Assembly (NCBI GenBank): GCA_021397835.1
Contig: JAJFZO010000234.1
Span: 2,181,001 to 2,245,000, forward strand
Length of the DNA: 64,000 nt
Reading direction: 5' to 3'
From: Moringa oleifera
Taxonomy: Eukaryota; Streptophyta; Magnoliopsida; Brassicales; Moringaceae
Of the stretch, positions 50,935 to 63,509 are shown one piece after another. Below the pieces are notes generated by a model. That model ran no database searches. It was given only the letters and a program-made list of their open reading frames with translations, and was not told the DNA's origin. Position numbers and translations under genes: made by a program. The number at the start of each line of letters is the position of its first letter. Position 1 is the stretch's first letter.

Positions 50935-52110
50935 TTTCCTAATCTCATTTATCTCTGATTGGGCGTACGTATTTTTATCCTTCAACTATTTATAAGAAAA
51001 ATAAAATAAATGTAATAGTTTTTTATAATAAATACATCAACTAATTAAATAATTATCAAACAACTTATAGTTTTGATAAAAAGAGACAATATCATTATGT
51101 CTTCCTATGATGTCCCTCATGTACATCATAATCTAATAATCACCCTCAACATTAAAAGGCTATTGTGGACATTACATTTAAACAATGAAAATGTCAAATA
51201 CTAAATAAAATAAAAACCTAATAAGAAATACAAACTTTCATTATATTATAAATACTTGAGCGATGAATCTTTTAAAATTTTTCCTTGAGAACCCTGGGAC
51301 ATAAATCGCTACATGCATCTTGAAAGCACTAAAAAATAAATAGTAACAATATATAATTATAAATATTATAATTAGGATGTAATTTTAGTAAATGTTCATT
51401 AACTCATATTGTAATTAGATTTTTCATATCATATCGATCTCCATGCACCAAAGGATAAAAAATCATGTATTGATAAAAGCATCGTTCGGCAATGACCAAC
51501 ATCCAATGAGCTATACATTGTTAAAAATAATTTCACTAAACATAAATCTAAAAATATATTTGTTAAAATTTTGTTTTTACTTACTAAACGTTGCATGAAA
51601 ACATTATAGAACCTTCATCACATGCTACTTGCGCCATCCTTCTAACAAGATATTGAACTTGCTCTTTAATGTAATTACAGCTCCTTGTCGATACTATCAT
51701 AGGATCAACAAATATTTATTTGCTATTAAGAGCACATGTCTTTATGAAATTTTCTATAACATAGAAAAAGAGCAAGACTAATAATGTTGAAAATTAAAAA
51801 AAAATGGAAAAAAATATGAAAGACATAATGGATGTAAGTTAGTATGATGGTAACACTTAACTCTTTCATGTGACAAAGTTATATGATATCATCCTTGCAT
51901 ATATATATTGTGCATTCAGAATCAAATATATTTCAGCTTAGTGGAATGGTGATTGTCATATCTACATCCATAGCACAACACATAAAATGATAATGAAACC
52001 TGATCGGTTTCCAAATGAACTTTACATCATGTTCATATACAATAAAAGGCAATGCTGACATCACTTTTGATCATCTTATGCTCATGGATCGTCTCATGGT
52101 AGGATTAACA
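50935..52110 (-). pseudogene. CACTA-borne Ulp1-like (C48) protease region, active site lost
   Basis: Upstream blocks 'IYICKDDII-LCHMKELSVT' and 'ILTYIHYVF' (about 51900-51830) precede the protease core. The catalytic-His block 'AHWMLVIAE' is present (His codon 51506-51508). The region where the Cys is expected reads 'PFNVEGDY' (Gly codon 51142-51144) in place of the usual V-E-C-G, so the nucleophile is missing, and the usual Asp position is also unclear. 'MMYMRDIIGRHND' and the C-terminal 'INEIRKVFCEYILTYLKKEY' (about 50990-50925) complete the fold. At least two in-frame stops occur near the Cys position. Confidence 0.6.
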
Positions 52111-52689
52111 AAAAAAAAATTCCATAGGCCATAACATCAGTTGTATTGCCAAGCATTATTTGACATGGTATACAATATAATAAAAACATAAAATAATATT
52201 TAGTACATACCAAATTACTTTACATAAACTGAATCAAAACATGGCATACCTTTGAACTGGTCAATAGAACATCTAGTGTGTGTGTTAGAAGTAGTATGGG
52301 GTCTTGATCTTCATATGTTATGACCTTACTAGAATGTTTATTAGAGATAGTAAAGCAAGGTGGGCTCGTGTCATCTCACAGATATTAATGATCATTGATC
52401 TAATTCAATATGTCCTTCAATTTTTTCTTTTTTTTTATTATTAGTGGGGACTATTGGTGTCTTAATTGTTCACCTAAAAAAAGAAGTAATAGATACCCTG
52501 GAATTAACATATCTCACATAACCAAAATGCTCTAGAATACCAATAGCTGTTATGAGAACATCTTTTATATGAAAGTTTAAAAGTACCTTATGTCACTTAT
52601 ACCATCAAATCATCTTACAAATAACCAATTAAAGTGCAAGTGTTGTAATAGTTATTTGAAATTAAAAAATATTAAAAAGTATATAAAAT

Positions 52690-53610
52690 CAAAAACTTAC
52701 TATTCTCTCAGAACATGCTCCAATTGGTTTTTTTGTGTACTTGGCCTTCAAATTAGCACATGCTGCTTTCCATAATGTCGTACGATCAATATCCTGTTAG
52801 TATCCAAATATTTTGTCTACATAAGTAAACTTATCTAAATATTAGCACAACTAGTATAATTTTTGTACATTAACACCATGAAGATAAATTTAACTTACAA
52901 GTTCAATCTTCAATCTCGCAAAACCTTTACATGATGAACGATTATCATAAACATTATTTTTTTTCTTTCCACTTGTTTTTCTTTGCTCTTGTAACAAAAG
53001 TCAATATTTGGTCAACAATATTAATGTCCAAAAAATTATGATAAACTTAGTATACCTGAAATTCTATAGATAATCGCGAGTTAACAAAATTTCTCCAAGT
53101 TGATGATTGAATGATGCTCTTGTGTTAAACAAGTGGATCTCTAAGGCATTGTGGGTCATCCAAAAATGGAATGATATGTTTACTAGTAAGATTTATCTTG
53201 AAATCCCTCAACTTTAGTGTAACAGACTATAACATATACTTTTTTACTCTCATCAATGTTAAACGCACCCTAAAGTGTAATATAAATTAAATTAAAGAAC
53301 AAAGTAATCAACTAAAAAAACACTAATGTTGCAAGTTACATACCGAGATTTGATCCCACGACTTGTTTTTAAGTTCCTCTAGTACTTGGTGTCAATTTTG
53401 GATATCTATATGAACTGCTTGACACATTGAGATGCCAATGTAACTGTTAAGTTGCGCTTCTTTCTAATAGGTTTTCCTTTCTCATTTACCTTAACATGTA
53501 TTTTTTCATCAATGAGTCGACATTTGATAACTTTAGGCATAGGGGTGATACCTTACTTTTTGCCTTTTTTTGCTTCTCCTTGTGACCTTGAACCTTGTGA
53601 TGGATCCATA
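52690..53610 (-). pseudogene. Transposase_24 (Ptta/En/Spm)-type protein
   Basis: It begins with MDPSQGSRSQGEAKKGKK (about 53605-53555), then 'LIDEKIHVKVNEKGKPI' (about 53510-53465) and 'ELKNKSWDQIS'. 'YMLQSVTLKLRDFKINLTSK' (about 53245-53185), 'FLDDPQCLRDPLV' and 'SRLSIEF' follow, then 'IDRTTLWKAACANLKAKYT' (about 52795-52735). This is the block order of the plant transposase family PF03004. Gaps between blocks look like introns, and stops occur in several. Confidence 0.65.
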
Positions 53611-53699
53611 AAGCCTGCACACATAACATATAAATTTAAGTTAGTATAATTACAATTATGAGGAAATATAAATCATAAAATAAATTATGACAAATATAA

Positions 53700-54404
53700 A
53701 AATTAAAATAGTACAATTATAATTATAAATAAGCACATTTTATCTATCGAATAAATTAGACCCATAATCTCTCACAATTTTTTCTTGTATATGTTAATTC
53801 ACCATCATCAATAAGATCAAATACTTTAATTGGTGGTAAATTATGACAAATACAAGTTTGATTTATATTAGTCTCGCCTAGATCATCTTCTTTATAATTT
53901 TTTTAGGATATTGTCAATATAATTGATCATCTAGTATTAGTTGGATCTTCAGTGTAAAGCACCTATCTTATTTGTGACGCCAATATAAAAGGGTCATTTT
54001 TATGCTTTATCACATTAAGATCAACTAATATTGAACTTAAATTATCGACTTTAACACCACTATTATTTTTAATCCAATCGTATTTAAAAATCAGCACTGT
54101 AAATGCTATGTAATTAATTTCTCATATTTATTGTATTACTATATGAAAAGACAAGTCTACATACATTGACTTTTATCTTTTGCTCTTCAAATTTGCATCG
54201 TATTTGCAATCAAAGTGGCCCTACTATTTAATGAACTCTTCAATTATCTCGAGCCTTTATATAAAATGACAACCATTTATAATATATCTAAGATACTTGA
54301 TTACAATAAATTGAGCATCACAAGCAATCCACCATAATGTATGCGAAATGTCATTAGATAATGAAAGTTGATATACCACCTGTGTATCACAATATATGAA
54401 CTTG

Positions 54405-54440
<36 letters not shown>

Positions 54441-54580
54441 TTATCTCTTAAAATGTTATGAGAATTTATATAATCTTACTTTATTGTATGGCTAATTAGT
54501 AAAGGTGCAACTGTGTTCATCATGCAACCACTTAGTCTTCTCGACTTAATTAGGTCATCCATTCTAAGTTGGTTCATACG
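53700..54580 (-). pseudogene. TNPD-like transposase C-terminal region (DUF4216-like)
   Basis: The minus-strand frames give 'CDAQFIVIKYLRYIINGCHF' (about 54350-54280), resembling the 'VKRYxGYxINGYRFH' block. 'LIFKYDWIKNNSGVKVDNL' (about 54100-54030), then 'VDLNVIKHKNDPFILASQ' (about 54020-53965), match the DUF4216 pattern of a field 'F-x-C-x-W-F...GIKVD...NDPFILASQ'. The catalytic part of the transposase is not seen. Stops are present. Confidence 0.6.
54408..54439. repeat. (AT)16 microsatellite
   Basis: Uninterrupted AT dinucleotides inside the CACTA remnant. Similar shorter runs occur at 8069-8102 and 11463-11480. Confidence 0.9.
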
Positions 54581-54659
54581 CTTGCTATATGTTTAAACAA
54601 AAATTAATGAAAGTAAGTAACCTTACTCACATAATAGATATGTTTATGTTTGTTATTCT

Positions 54660-57600
54660 TTTATTTTGATTAAGATAGAGCTCACAACTTCTTTAGAGGC
54701 TACAAGATAAAGGTGAAGCAGTTCATCTAGTTTTAATTGTTAAGGAAGCGACAACTCTACAAGTAGTCCATGAATTATTGGAAAGCTTCTTGGAATTAGG
54801 GAGTCTTTTAGAACTCCTTCACATTTCTTAATATTTTGAAAAAGGACAAGCATCTTTTGATGGATTTAGAGACAAAGCGATTAAGAGCTATTATTCTTTA
54901 AACAAGCATCTAAACTTCCTAAATGCTTTAGGAAGGTTCCATATTTGAAATGGCATGTATCTTTTCAAGATTGGCCTAATGTCCCTCTAAGTGATCATGA
55001 AAACTAAATGCTTAAGAATATGCTAAAAGCGCACTTGGATGTGTTACACCTTATTTTGAATTGCTAGAGGACAGTAAATGTCTCCTTAAGGTCTTAAGTA
55101 TGATTTTCCTTATTCCTACTTTTCACAATCATGCCGTCAATGTAAGCCTCCATGTTCGGCCTAAGTTATTGCTCATAGAGCTTGTTCACCAAATGATAAT
55201 AGGTTGCACCTACGTTCTTGAGACTGATCGGCATGACATTGTAGTAGTAGGTTTTAACTTCAATTATAAATGAGGTGCTTTGCTAATCTTGAGATTCATT
55301 CGAATCTGATTATATCCTGAATAAGCATCCATAAAGCTAAGAAGCTAGTGCCTAAAAGTGTTGTCTACTAGTTGTTCGATCCACGATAAGAAGTAGCCAT
55401 GTTTAAGGCACACTTTAATAAAATCAATGAAATTAATGCACATGTACCACTTGCCATTTGATTCTTTACCATCACCACACTATAGAGCTACTCAAGGTAT
55501 TGTACGTTGCAAATGAATCTAGCTTCCAATAAGGTTGTAACCTCTTTCTTCATTGCCACTTACCTTTCTTTGGCGAAGTCTTTTATTTTTTTGTTTGACT
55601 AGGGCTGTCATTGGGTTATCCTGTAATCACTGTACTATGACTTCATGGTTTATGCTTAGCATATCTGATGTTGTTTAAGTGAATACTTGCTTTCTTTTCC
55701 TATGATAAAAGGCCTTCGATACATATAGTTTTGATTTAATTATGACCAATGGTGACGTCTTGCAATTGTTCGATGACTTGGGCTTTTTTGACTTGCTTTT
55801 TGTCTCATTGGTCTAGCTTATCTAACAAATGAGCTTGATTTTACCCTTAAACCATATCATGTAACAACTTCATGTGAGTTATTGGTGACTTCTAATGGTT
55901 CCCATGCCAATAAAGAGAGAGAACTTCATGGCCAAGTGATAGGGTAACATTACGACCTTCAAGTTGCTAAGGGTTATCAAAATGGTAGTTATTTTTGTCT
56001 TTAGTACCTGCTATGACAAGTAACTCAATGGCTCCTTCAAAGAGAACCTCTTTACCAACGAAGGCTATGGAGGGATATCTCAAGCTTTAGAAACCTCTAG
56101 AGGTATAGGACATTTATTGAGCTTCTAATATCTATTAGTACTCTCTTTCATAATTGGCGATGGTGAAGGTGATGATCAGTGTGTTGCCATGTGGAGTTAA
56201 AACTCCTTGTAGGGTCACTTTTATGAAAGAAATAGTCTCATCGATGTAGCTCTTCTCAGGCTTTGATTGATGCTCTTATCTTTTTCTTATATAGGCCTTT
56301 CTCAACGAGGGAGTTCCCCCTTTAAAAGCTAGATTGCCTACCAAAACATTAATAACCCTCTGATCAAGATTTTATGTTTGCTTCGGGTCGACTGGAAGCT
56401 TTTGGGGGGAGCTAGCAAGATTAAATGCTTTCAAGGTTCCTACGATTATTGTCAAGGCTCGTCATTGTAGGTGAGTTCCCTTATGGGAAAACTTTTTCTA
56501 TCACCCGTTCTTTTTAGCTTCACTTTTTGTCTATGAAATGAGAAAGGTGTTCACCTTTGGATCAGATTTTTAATTTCCTCCTTTAGAGCTATAGAGTCCT
56601 TAGCTCATGACCATTGTCATTATAGAAGTGGTGCCATTTCTTTCTACCTCTACAATTTGAGTTAGAGAATATCTATGGGGTTTTTAGATTCGAAGGTCAT
56701 CTTTTATGATTGAATAGATGTGCCCCAAAGAGACCATCAAAGGTATATATTTTTTCTCATCTTCCTCAAGATCTTTTCTCCTAGAGCTTCCCCTATGCCC
56801 AGTTTTATGATTGTTTTCGGATGCATTTTCTTTGGTAGTCGCTTAAGGGGCCATGGTCCCTAAGTTTTGGAGCATCTCCAATTATCTCTAGACATCATCC
56901 TCATAGTTGATATAGTTTTCAGCTTTGACTAGTAGCATGTCCATTATTTCAGCCATGCTTCGACTCAGAGCATTGTAAAATTTACATGGCTACAAAACCT
57001 CTTTCATGGTTAAGACTACTACAGTTTGCTGCACTTTATTGACTTCTACAGTGCCTTGAGTGAAACCTTTGGATAAATTCTCACAAGGGCTTATCAGGTT
57101 TCTACTTTATCTTAAAGATGGTTTGAAAAATCCTTCTTCTTGGCCATACTGCTTACGAATCTGGCCACAATGAGTTACCTAAGGATTTGGAAGGTTTTGA
57201 TTGTACTCGACTCTAGTGACAAGTATTAGGATCAAGTGACCTTTTAAAAGGTTATTAGAATAGCTTGCACATTATGGCATTCAAGGCAGTTTGGACTACC
57301 ATCAGCATATTGAAATGCTTCAAATAGGCTCTGGGGTTGGACGTTGTGTCATGGGACTCCATGGTAGGTATGTTAAATTTGGGCGGCATGGGTACTTAAA
57401 GAATTTTTAGGATGAAAGGAGATTCATACTTGGCCTTCATCTTTAACATGTCAATTTTATGGTTTAAGAAAGTTACTATTTTTTCAAACTCTCATATTTT
57501 GAATCATTTGGATAGTTTTGAATGAGAGAGCGTTGAGGTTTTAACCACCCTTCTAACAATTTCCCTTGGACTAATAGGCTCTAATGATGGATGCCTACCA
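54660..57600 (-). mobile_element. Ty3/gypsy retrotransposon remnant
   Basis: On the minus strand, in broken frames, there is a Gag part with 'PPKFNIPTMESHDTTSNP' (about 57390-57335) and 'EFIQRFHSR' (about 57090-57060). A Gag/protease linker follows (about 56900-55900). Reverse transcriptase is recognisable from 'NGKWYMCINFIDFIKVCLKH' and 'LLSFMDAYSGYNQIRMN' (about 55460-55290) to 'NMEAYIDGMIVKS', where the second Asp of the YxDD motif is Gly (codon 55133-55135). Next comes the connection 'ANLEKIHAISNMEPS' and the start of RNase H, 'LNRFVSKSIKRCLSFFKILR' (about 54890-54830). It stops about 54660, so RNase H end, integrase and the 3' LTR are missing. The 5' LTR may lie in 57900-59600, but its ends are not recognisable. 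Confidence 0.8.
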
Positions 57601-59980
57601 TTAGCTGTCAAAAGCCTCAAGATGGGATCCTTTAGCTCCATCTTTCTTATTTCCTCTTAAGGTTTTTGGTCATCTTGACCCTATTAACAAAAGGAATGAT
57701 AGGTTGAGGCCTTTGTCGGCCGATCAATGATTGGAGCAGTAAAGACATGCACTTCAACTACTGATCTAAGATCAGAGGCATTCATCAGCTAAGTGCAATG
57801 GAGAATATTGAAGGATTTTTTGGAAGTCTTACATTCTTTGACGATAAAAAGGTGATGGTTAGTCACAGTGGGATGGGTTGTTATTATTTAGGGCAAGGCA
57901 TGGGATAAAGAGGATGTGTATGTAGGACTTCAGATTAATAAATTGTGCAAAATAAATAAAATTTTTAATCTAAATTTCAAGACCCATATACATAATGAAA
58001 CTGAATACTAGAGTTTTAAGTTACACCTTGCAAATAAGAAAAAAAAAATAGAGATAGATAGTGACAAATTTAGTGTGCCAAATGTTACGCCTTTACTAGT
58101 ATCTGCACACATGAATCAGAATCCATGCATAAGCGTGCTAGTGCAAAATCAGACACACTCGTTTCCTTTTCATTTCCTTTTACGTGAGGCTAGAGTTTCT
58201 GATTTGGGCTCAGATATATTAAGGCCCAATGCAAATTGTATCCTTTTAATCTTAAAAAGCATCTAGGTCATTTTAATGTATGACCTTATAATCATCAACA
58301 TTAATAATGAGCCCAAAATATCCTTTTTAACTTGTAAGTCATAAACAGCCTCCAGCAACACATTATGATTACTTAAGTTTAGTGAAGATTTAACCATAAC
58401 CAATATTAGAGTACTTTTTATCATTGGTTCTTGGGGCATATCACTAACAATACTGCCATTAATCTTGTAGTAAAGGGAGGTTGAATTAGTGACACTATCA
58501 TTGGAAGGGGCATAGCCATGACGGGGATTAAGGAGGTGTATGATTGAGGGTAAGAGAGGTAAAAAGTATAGGAGTAATGATTGTTACTTGTAAGGAAGAT
58601 GATTACACAAGAAGAGCCATAAGAATGATGACAAACTTCGATGATTCTATAATAGCTTCTTGATTAGGAGACAATCTTACTTGATGAAAGACCATGGCAT
58701 CTTGATTGACATTCCCATAAATGATACCAATCAGTATTGCAAAAATTTGTATAAGGAAGAATGGTAAAACTACTCTTCATTAAACAAGATTGTGACGATC
58801 ATCGGACGCTCCTATAAGAATAGACCAAAAGTAAACATTAGTGCACCTTCGGGGTCATTCCAACACTCAATTTAGAGAAAGAAAAATGAAAAAAACTAAA
58901 AGAGAAAAGTGCTTCAGTGAAATCAAGAATGTGCAAGTGAAAAAGAGTCCAAATAGCATACTTAGGAGATTTATATATTGGTAAGAAAGCGAAAAAGCAC
59001 CTTTCGTTACACGTGGAGCTCAAGAACCTAAGATTTGCGGTGTTATGTATAGAAATTAAGAAGATTCAATAAAGTAGTTATAATAAGTTTGGTTATAGGA
59101 TAAGGGGAAAAAAACAAGAACCATGGCATTTTTTTCCCTCAAGATGGCTTCTCTAGTAAGCCATCACATAAGTTTTGGACAATAAGCCTATAAAAATGTA
59201 CCTTAACCGTGCCCATAATTTTTAAATTTTTACATTTTGTTGAGTCTAAGCTTGATGGCCTGTTGACCCATATTACATCCTTTGTTTCATTCCCAAACTC
59301 AAACAATTAATTTGAGCTTGAAAACGCTTGTTTATTCCTAACTATTTAAGGAAGTAATGAAAAGAAAAAAGAGAAAAAAAGTAAATGTTAGGTCATTCAA
59401 GGAGTTAGAATCTCTTTGCAAGATCAATGATTTGCTATGTGAAATAGAAAAAGATAAATTTTCTTTTTTATTCATGGGCTTTATAGATAAGCCAATGTTG
59501 TTCTTACTTCAAGAATCCCTTGAAATTGGCTTAGGATTATTTCAACAATTTGAAATAATTAAACAATTAATTTGACTGAGTATTAAAATATTAAACAAAT
59601 CATTCAAATTTCATTAAAATATTAAACAAATCATTCAAATTTCAAACCACTTAACTTTCAATTTGCACTTACATTTTACACTTTAAACCTTAAATTATAA
59701 ACAAAAACTATCAAAATAAATAAATAAATATCCATTTAATTTACTATAATCAAGCTCATTTATCTTTTATTGCTTTTAACAAAACTTTTTCTCTTATTTT
59801 TTTAAGTATTGACTATTTAAAAGGGCTTATAAATCAAAGTCTATGATCAAATTTAAAGTAAAGCTACGAGTTGGACCCCCCCCCCCCCTCTCCTGCTCTC
59901 CTCCGCCCTTTTTCCTTTTTTTCCATTATATTTGTCAAACTTTGACTAATGAAACAGATTGATTTTTGACGTAAACCATA
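57600..59980. other. Probable gypsy 5' region and intergenic DNA
   Basis: No open frames with known motifs. It could hold the leader and 5' LTR of the adjacent gypsy remnant, but I could not find matching LTR ends or a primer-binding site. A 31-bp tandem duplication (ATTAAACAAATCATTCAAAT) lies at about 59585-59645 and a C14 run at 59877-59890. Confidence 0.4.
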
Positions 59981-60099
59981 CCCAATTTGCCTTCTTGTTT
60001 CCTTGGTTTAAACCCTAAGTGGCAATTTCCTCCCTTTAATTATTCCTTCCAATTTCATTCTAATAACTTGTTACACCATGATTTCCACAAAGGAGAGAG

Positions 60100-60430
60100 A
60101 GAGAGAGAGAATTCATTGTTTATTTGGATGGCGCAAAACGGTGCAAGTCAAGTCAATCATGGTTTATGTTACGGTCAGTCAATGGAATCCATGCAGCCAA
60201 ACATAGGCCCTTGTGGCTTCATTAGCCGCTTGACACATGGCGCCCGTGTGGTCAGGTTGACAGACATCCCGTTCTACGCGTCGGCAGCGCGGGACTGCAC
60301 AGTAACCCAACTAACCCCGCGGTTTCGATTGGGCTTTTTCCCTCTTCGGATCCCGACAATGCCTCCATTCCAATCCTCTTTGTCTCCTTCTCTTAATTAC
60401 CAAACTGAACCTACCATTCCTTTGGGCTGA
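60100..60430. other. Isolated GC-rich, CpG-bearing island
   Basis: A stretch clearly richer in G+C than its surroundings, with CGCGTCGGCAGCGCGGG, CCGCGG and GGCGCCCGTG, next to a (GA)n at 60092-60109. An open frame of 147 codons (59987-60430) spans it, but its sequence partly encodes the GA repeat and shows no domain. W-box-like TTGAC words occur (for example in GTCAAGTCAATC, GGTTGACAGA). It may be a promoter or exon remnant. Confidence 0.4.
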
Positions 60431-61260
60431 CTTTGGGGCACAAACAGAACCAAATGTTTATTTGTTTTTATTTTTTTAGTTATACAATTAAAAATTATTA
60501 TTATTTTATTAACAAAATATTAATATTTAATTTAAATTATTGATCAAAAATTTATTTTTAAAAAATAACAGATTAAATTTTAATTTATTAATGTAATTTA
60601 AAATATAAACTCAAATAATTATAAAAAATTAAAAATGTTTTTATTGTTAAAATACCTTAAACTTTACTATGAATGTTCTTTAAAGTTCATTACTACAAAA
60701 TCTGATATTACTATGCAGATTATTGAAATTTTAATATTTTTATTTATGTAATATTTAAATTTAATATATATTATTTAAAAAATCATATATTTTATGTTCA
60801 AAATTATTGATAAATTTAGATATAATTGTACAATTTTATTTAATTAAAAAATTAAATATTTTAAAAAATATTTTACAACATAAATGTATCTAAATCCATA
60901 TCATATTTTGTTAGTGAATTAATAAACCCACGTTAGAATTATGAAAAAAATATTATCAACATTGAATTTAAATACATGGAGCCAAAAAGATGAATTTTAT
61001 ATGAAAAAGAAGTATAATTTTCTTATGTAATTAATAAATTATGTTAATTTTTTATAAATATATTAATGTTATGTAATTGATAAAAGTAACATATTTTTTT
61101 TGACACTAAATTAGATTTTTAAAATATTAAAAAATAAAAATTAAGAAATAAAAAATATTTTTTAAAAAGAAGACTACTAGAACGCATTTTTTTCATGTAC
61201 TTCCTAACGCACCATGACGTACTAATTTCCAGTGTTTGACAACACCTTGCCCGGTGCGTA
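60430..61260. other. AT-rich intergenic DNA
   Basis: A/T runs with stops in all frames, nothing recognised. Confidence 0.6.
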
Positions 61261-61289
61261 ATTAATTGGACTTTGGTGCTTTTAAGAAT

Positions 61290-62922
61290 TATGGAAATGG
61301 AAAATCTTTCTCAGGATGTCCGTTCCCATTTTTATCAGAAGCTTTCTGCGCTGCAACCAAAATGACAGTCTTGATATATTGGAGAAAGTAAAGGGCATTG
61401 TTGGAAATGTGTGGGTTCAGTACAGGTCTGAAATCGAAGCTTCTTCGTTTTCTCTCTTTGGGTTTTGGTAATCTTTTTGACTTCCAATGCTATCATCTCT
61501 TTTCTCTGAAATTGCAGAGTTGTTTATTAAGTAAAAGCCTCTTTACTGGTTCAGATTTTGTGTGTGAAGGTTCTTTCGTGATCATTGCCTTTACTTGGTA
61601 AGTCTTTGTTTCCATCGCTTCCTCTGTTCTTTTCTATTCCCTTCTGATAGTTGATGTGGGTATCATGTAAATGTTTTTGCTTCTGCTTTGTCGGTTTATT
61701 TGTTTTCATGTTATTGAAATTGTGGGTTGTTTTGTTTCTTAACATAAATTCATGTCTTCAATTCTCAAATATAATTTCGTTCGTCATTTATGTGTGATCA
61801 GCTCCGTTCTTGTTTTATTTTCGAACTTTCGTCTATTTATTTCCTTGAATCTTTCTGAACTACTATTGAACGTATCTCATTCTATTGTGCTTGATTTGCC
61901 TTCGTGGTTGCGTTATTCCAATATAATGAAGATGGGTTTGGTTCAGTCGTGCTTTAATTTTCAGAATTTCTTTTCGTTTAGCGGTTTTCCTTCTGTTTGA
62001 TATTGCTTTCTAAGTTCTTATTTTTGTTTTTATGTCTTTCTGTTTTGAAGTTATCACTGGGGTCTGTCTGATATTTTCTGTTGTTTTCTTGGTTAAATTT
62101 TATCGTTGTTGCCTTTTCTTTTATTGTCTTTTAGTTTGGGTCTATATTAGTTTTTTCTTTGCGAAAAATAATCTTGAAATATTTGATCTACAGTTTTTTT
62201 TTTTTTAAGCTATAGTGAGCCCAGGACCTGTTTTGACATCATATTCTTCCTGGAGATAAGAGCATGTGCATGTTCCAATGAATTTGACCTTCACTAAGTT
62301 TCACGTACTATTTGATTCATGTTTTTGTATTTGTATGGAGATTCTAGGTCTATTTGTGATTTTGAGTTGGTGATTCTGCACTGTCTCCATATATTGAACT
62401 TTGCTTGTGTTTCTTATGCTATATTGGGACACATAGATGAGTTGGATCCTGACAAGAGTAATTAGTTTAAGTGATCATGAACATAAAGCATCTGTGATAC
62501 CGTCAGATTGATAATGTGGCCTAACAATCTCATATTATCCATCAAAACAGGATAAATAATAACGTTGGTTTTTTTCTTGTCCTCTTCCCTTTGAAAGAGT
62601 AAGGGAAGCTATGTGTTCATCACATTGTCCCCATATTTTGAGCTTTGCTTGTGTTTCAAGTGCTATGCGAGAGAAAAATAAATTGGCCTAGGACGACACT
62701 ACTAGATTTAAGTGACCTAATAAAGAAGCACCGAGTGTATTTGGCGTCATCACAATCCATAATGTGGACTGACAATTTCTGGACTCTCTAACTGTGCACC
62801 AAAATAGTTTAAATAATTTATTAACAATAAAGATTTCTTGAAGAGTGATCTGCATATTAATGGGAAGTGTTACATTTTCAGGGGGTTGTTTTTTAACAAT
62901 TGTCATCAGAATTGAACGGACA
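61290..62922 (+). other. Presumed 5' leader with introns of the right-edge gene
   Basis: Between 61290 and 61620 the base composition turns to that of a leader exon, with candidate donors at ACAG/GTCTG (about 61425) and TTG/GTAAGT (about 61598). Long T-rich intron-like sequence follows to an acceptor at ATTTTCAG/GGGG (about 62880) or TCATCAG/AATTG (about 62909). No coding exon is seen before 62923. Confidence 0.4.
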
Positions 62923-63509
62923 ATGCGTGCACCGTCGCTGCTTGCTCAATGCTTGCCGGGCTTGGTTCCCCAAGACCGTGGTAGCATGTCCATTGTGTCA
63001 GACAGAGATGTTCATTTCCCTTCACCGGCTGTTGAGATTCTTCCTTCTAAGGTGTATTTCCTGTACCAGTTATGAACTAACGTTAACCTTGAATTAGGGA
63101 CTTGTTGACAGCAAGAGTTGGAAAAATTGTCCCATAGACACATCTTTTTAGGATATATGTGTGTGTATGTATCTATATATACACATATACACTTGAATTT
63201 GTTTGTTTGAATACTATTTTACGCATTGTTATTTCAATTCGGAAAGTACCAAAAACTGTTTTCTGTTTTCAAGATGAGACACGCCTCGAAAGAACAGGCT
63301 ATCTGAGTATAGGAAAATAAACATAATCAAACATACCTTGAGTGTATTATTTAAGAAAGAAATTTAAGGTCCATATATCATTGAAAAACATAATCAAACA
63401 TAACTTGAATGCAAGATTAAGACACTCTCTTTTTTCTACTCTGCAGACAACTCATCCATACAAATATGCTGGGGAGAATGTAGACCTGCAAGGACTAAAT
63501 GTGTTCAAG
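62923..63509 (+). CDS. N-terminal exons of a METTL18-like methyltransferase (partial)
   Basis: Two in-phase coding exons: 62923-63051 (43 codons, MRAPSLLAQCLPGLVPQDRG... to ...VEILPSK) and 63447-63509 (21 codons, TTHPYKYAGENVDLQGLNVF K), both ending at GT donors. The start ATG follows a splice acceptor and matches the N-terminus I recall for the Arabidopsis At2g43320 group. That is a seven-beta-strand, S-adenosylmethionine-dependent methyltransferase related to animal METTL18, which methylates a histidine in ribosomal protein uL3. None of the methyltransferase motifs are inside the window, so the assignment rests on these 64 residues. The next exon must lie beyond 64000, and the sequence from 63510 is intron. 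Confidence 0.65.

Larger units (their letters stand above)
50930..54600 (-). mobile_element. CACTA (En/Spm) transposon remnant with Ulp1-like protease
   Basis: On the minus strand three recognisable blocks run in order: a TNPD-type C-terminal region (54580-53700), a Transposase_24-type protein (53610-52690), and an Ulp1-like C48 region (52110-50935). This matches the gene content of plant CACTA elements, some of which carry such a protease. All parts contain stops. No TIR with CACTA was found at either end. The right side abuts a Ty3/gypsy remnant at about 54660. Confidence 0.7.

Noticed and set aside
57900..59600. Gypsy 5' LTR
   Set aside because: Position is right, but no second LTR, TG..CA ends or primer-binding site could be matched, so no boundaries are claimed.
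59987..60430. 147-codon frame as a protein-coding gene
   Set aside because: Part of it encodes the GA microsatellite and there is no domain or splice context. It is kept only as a GC-rich island.
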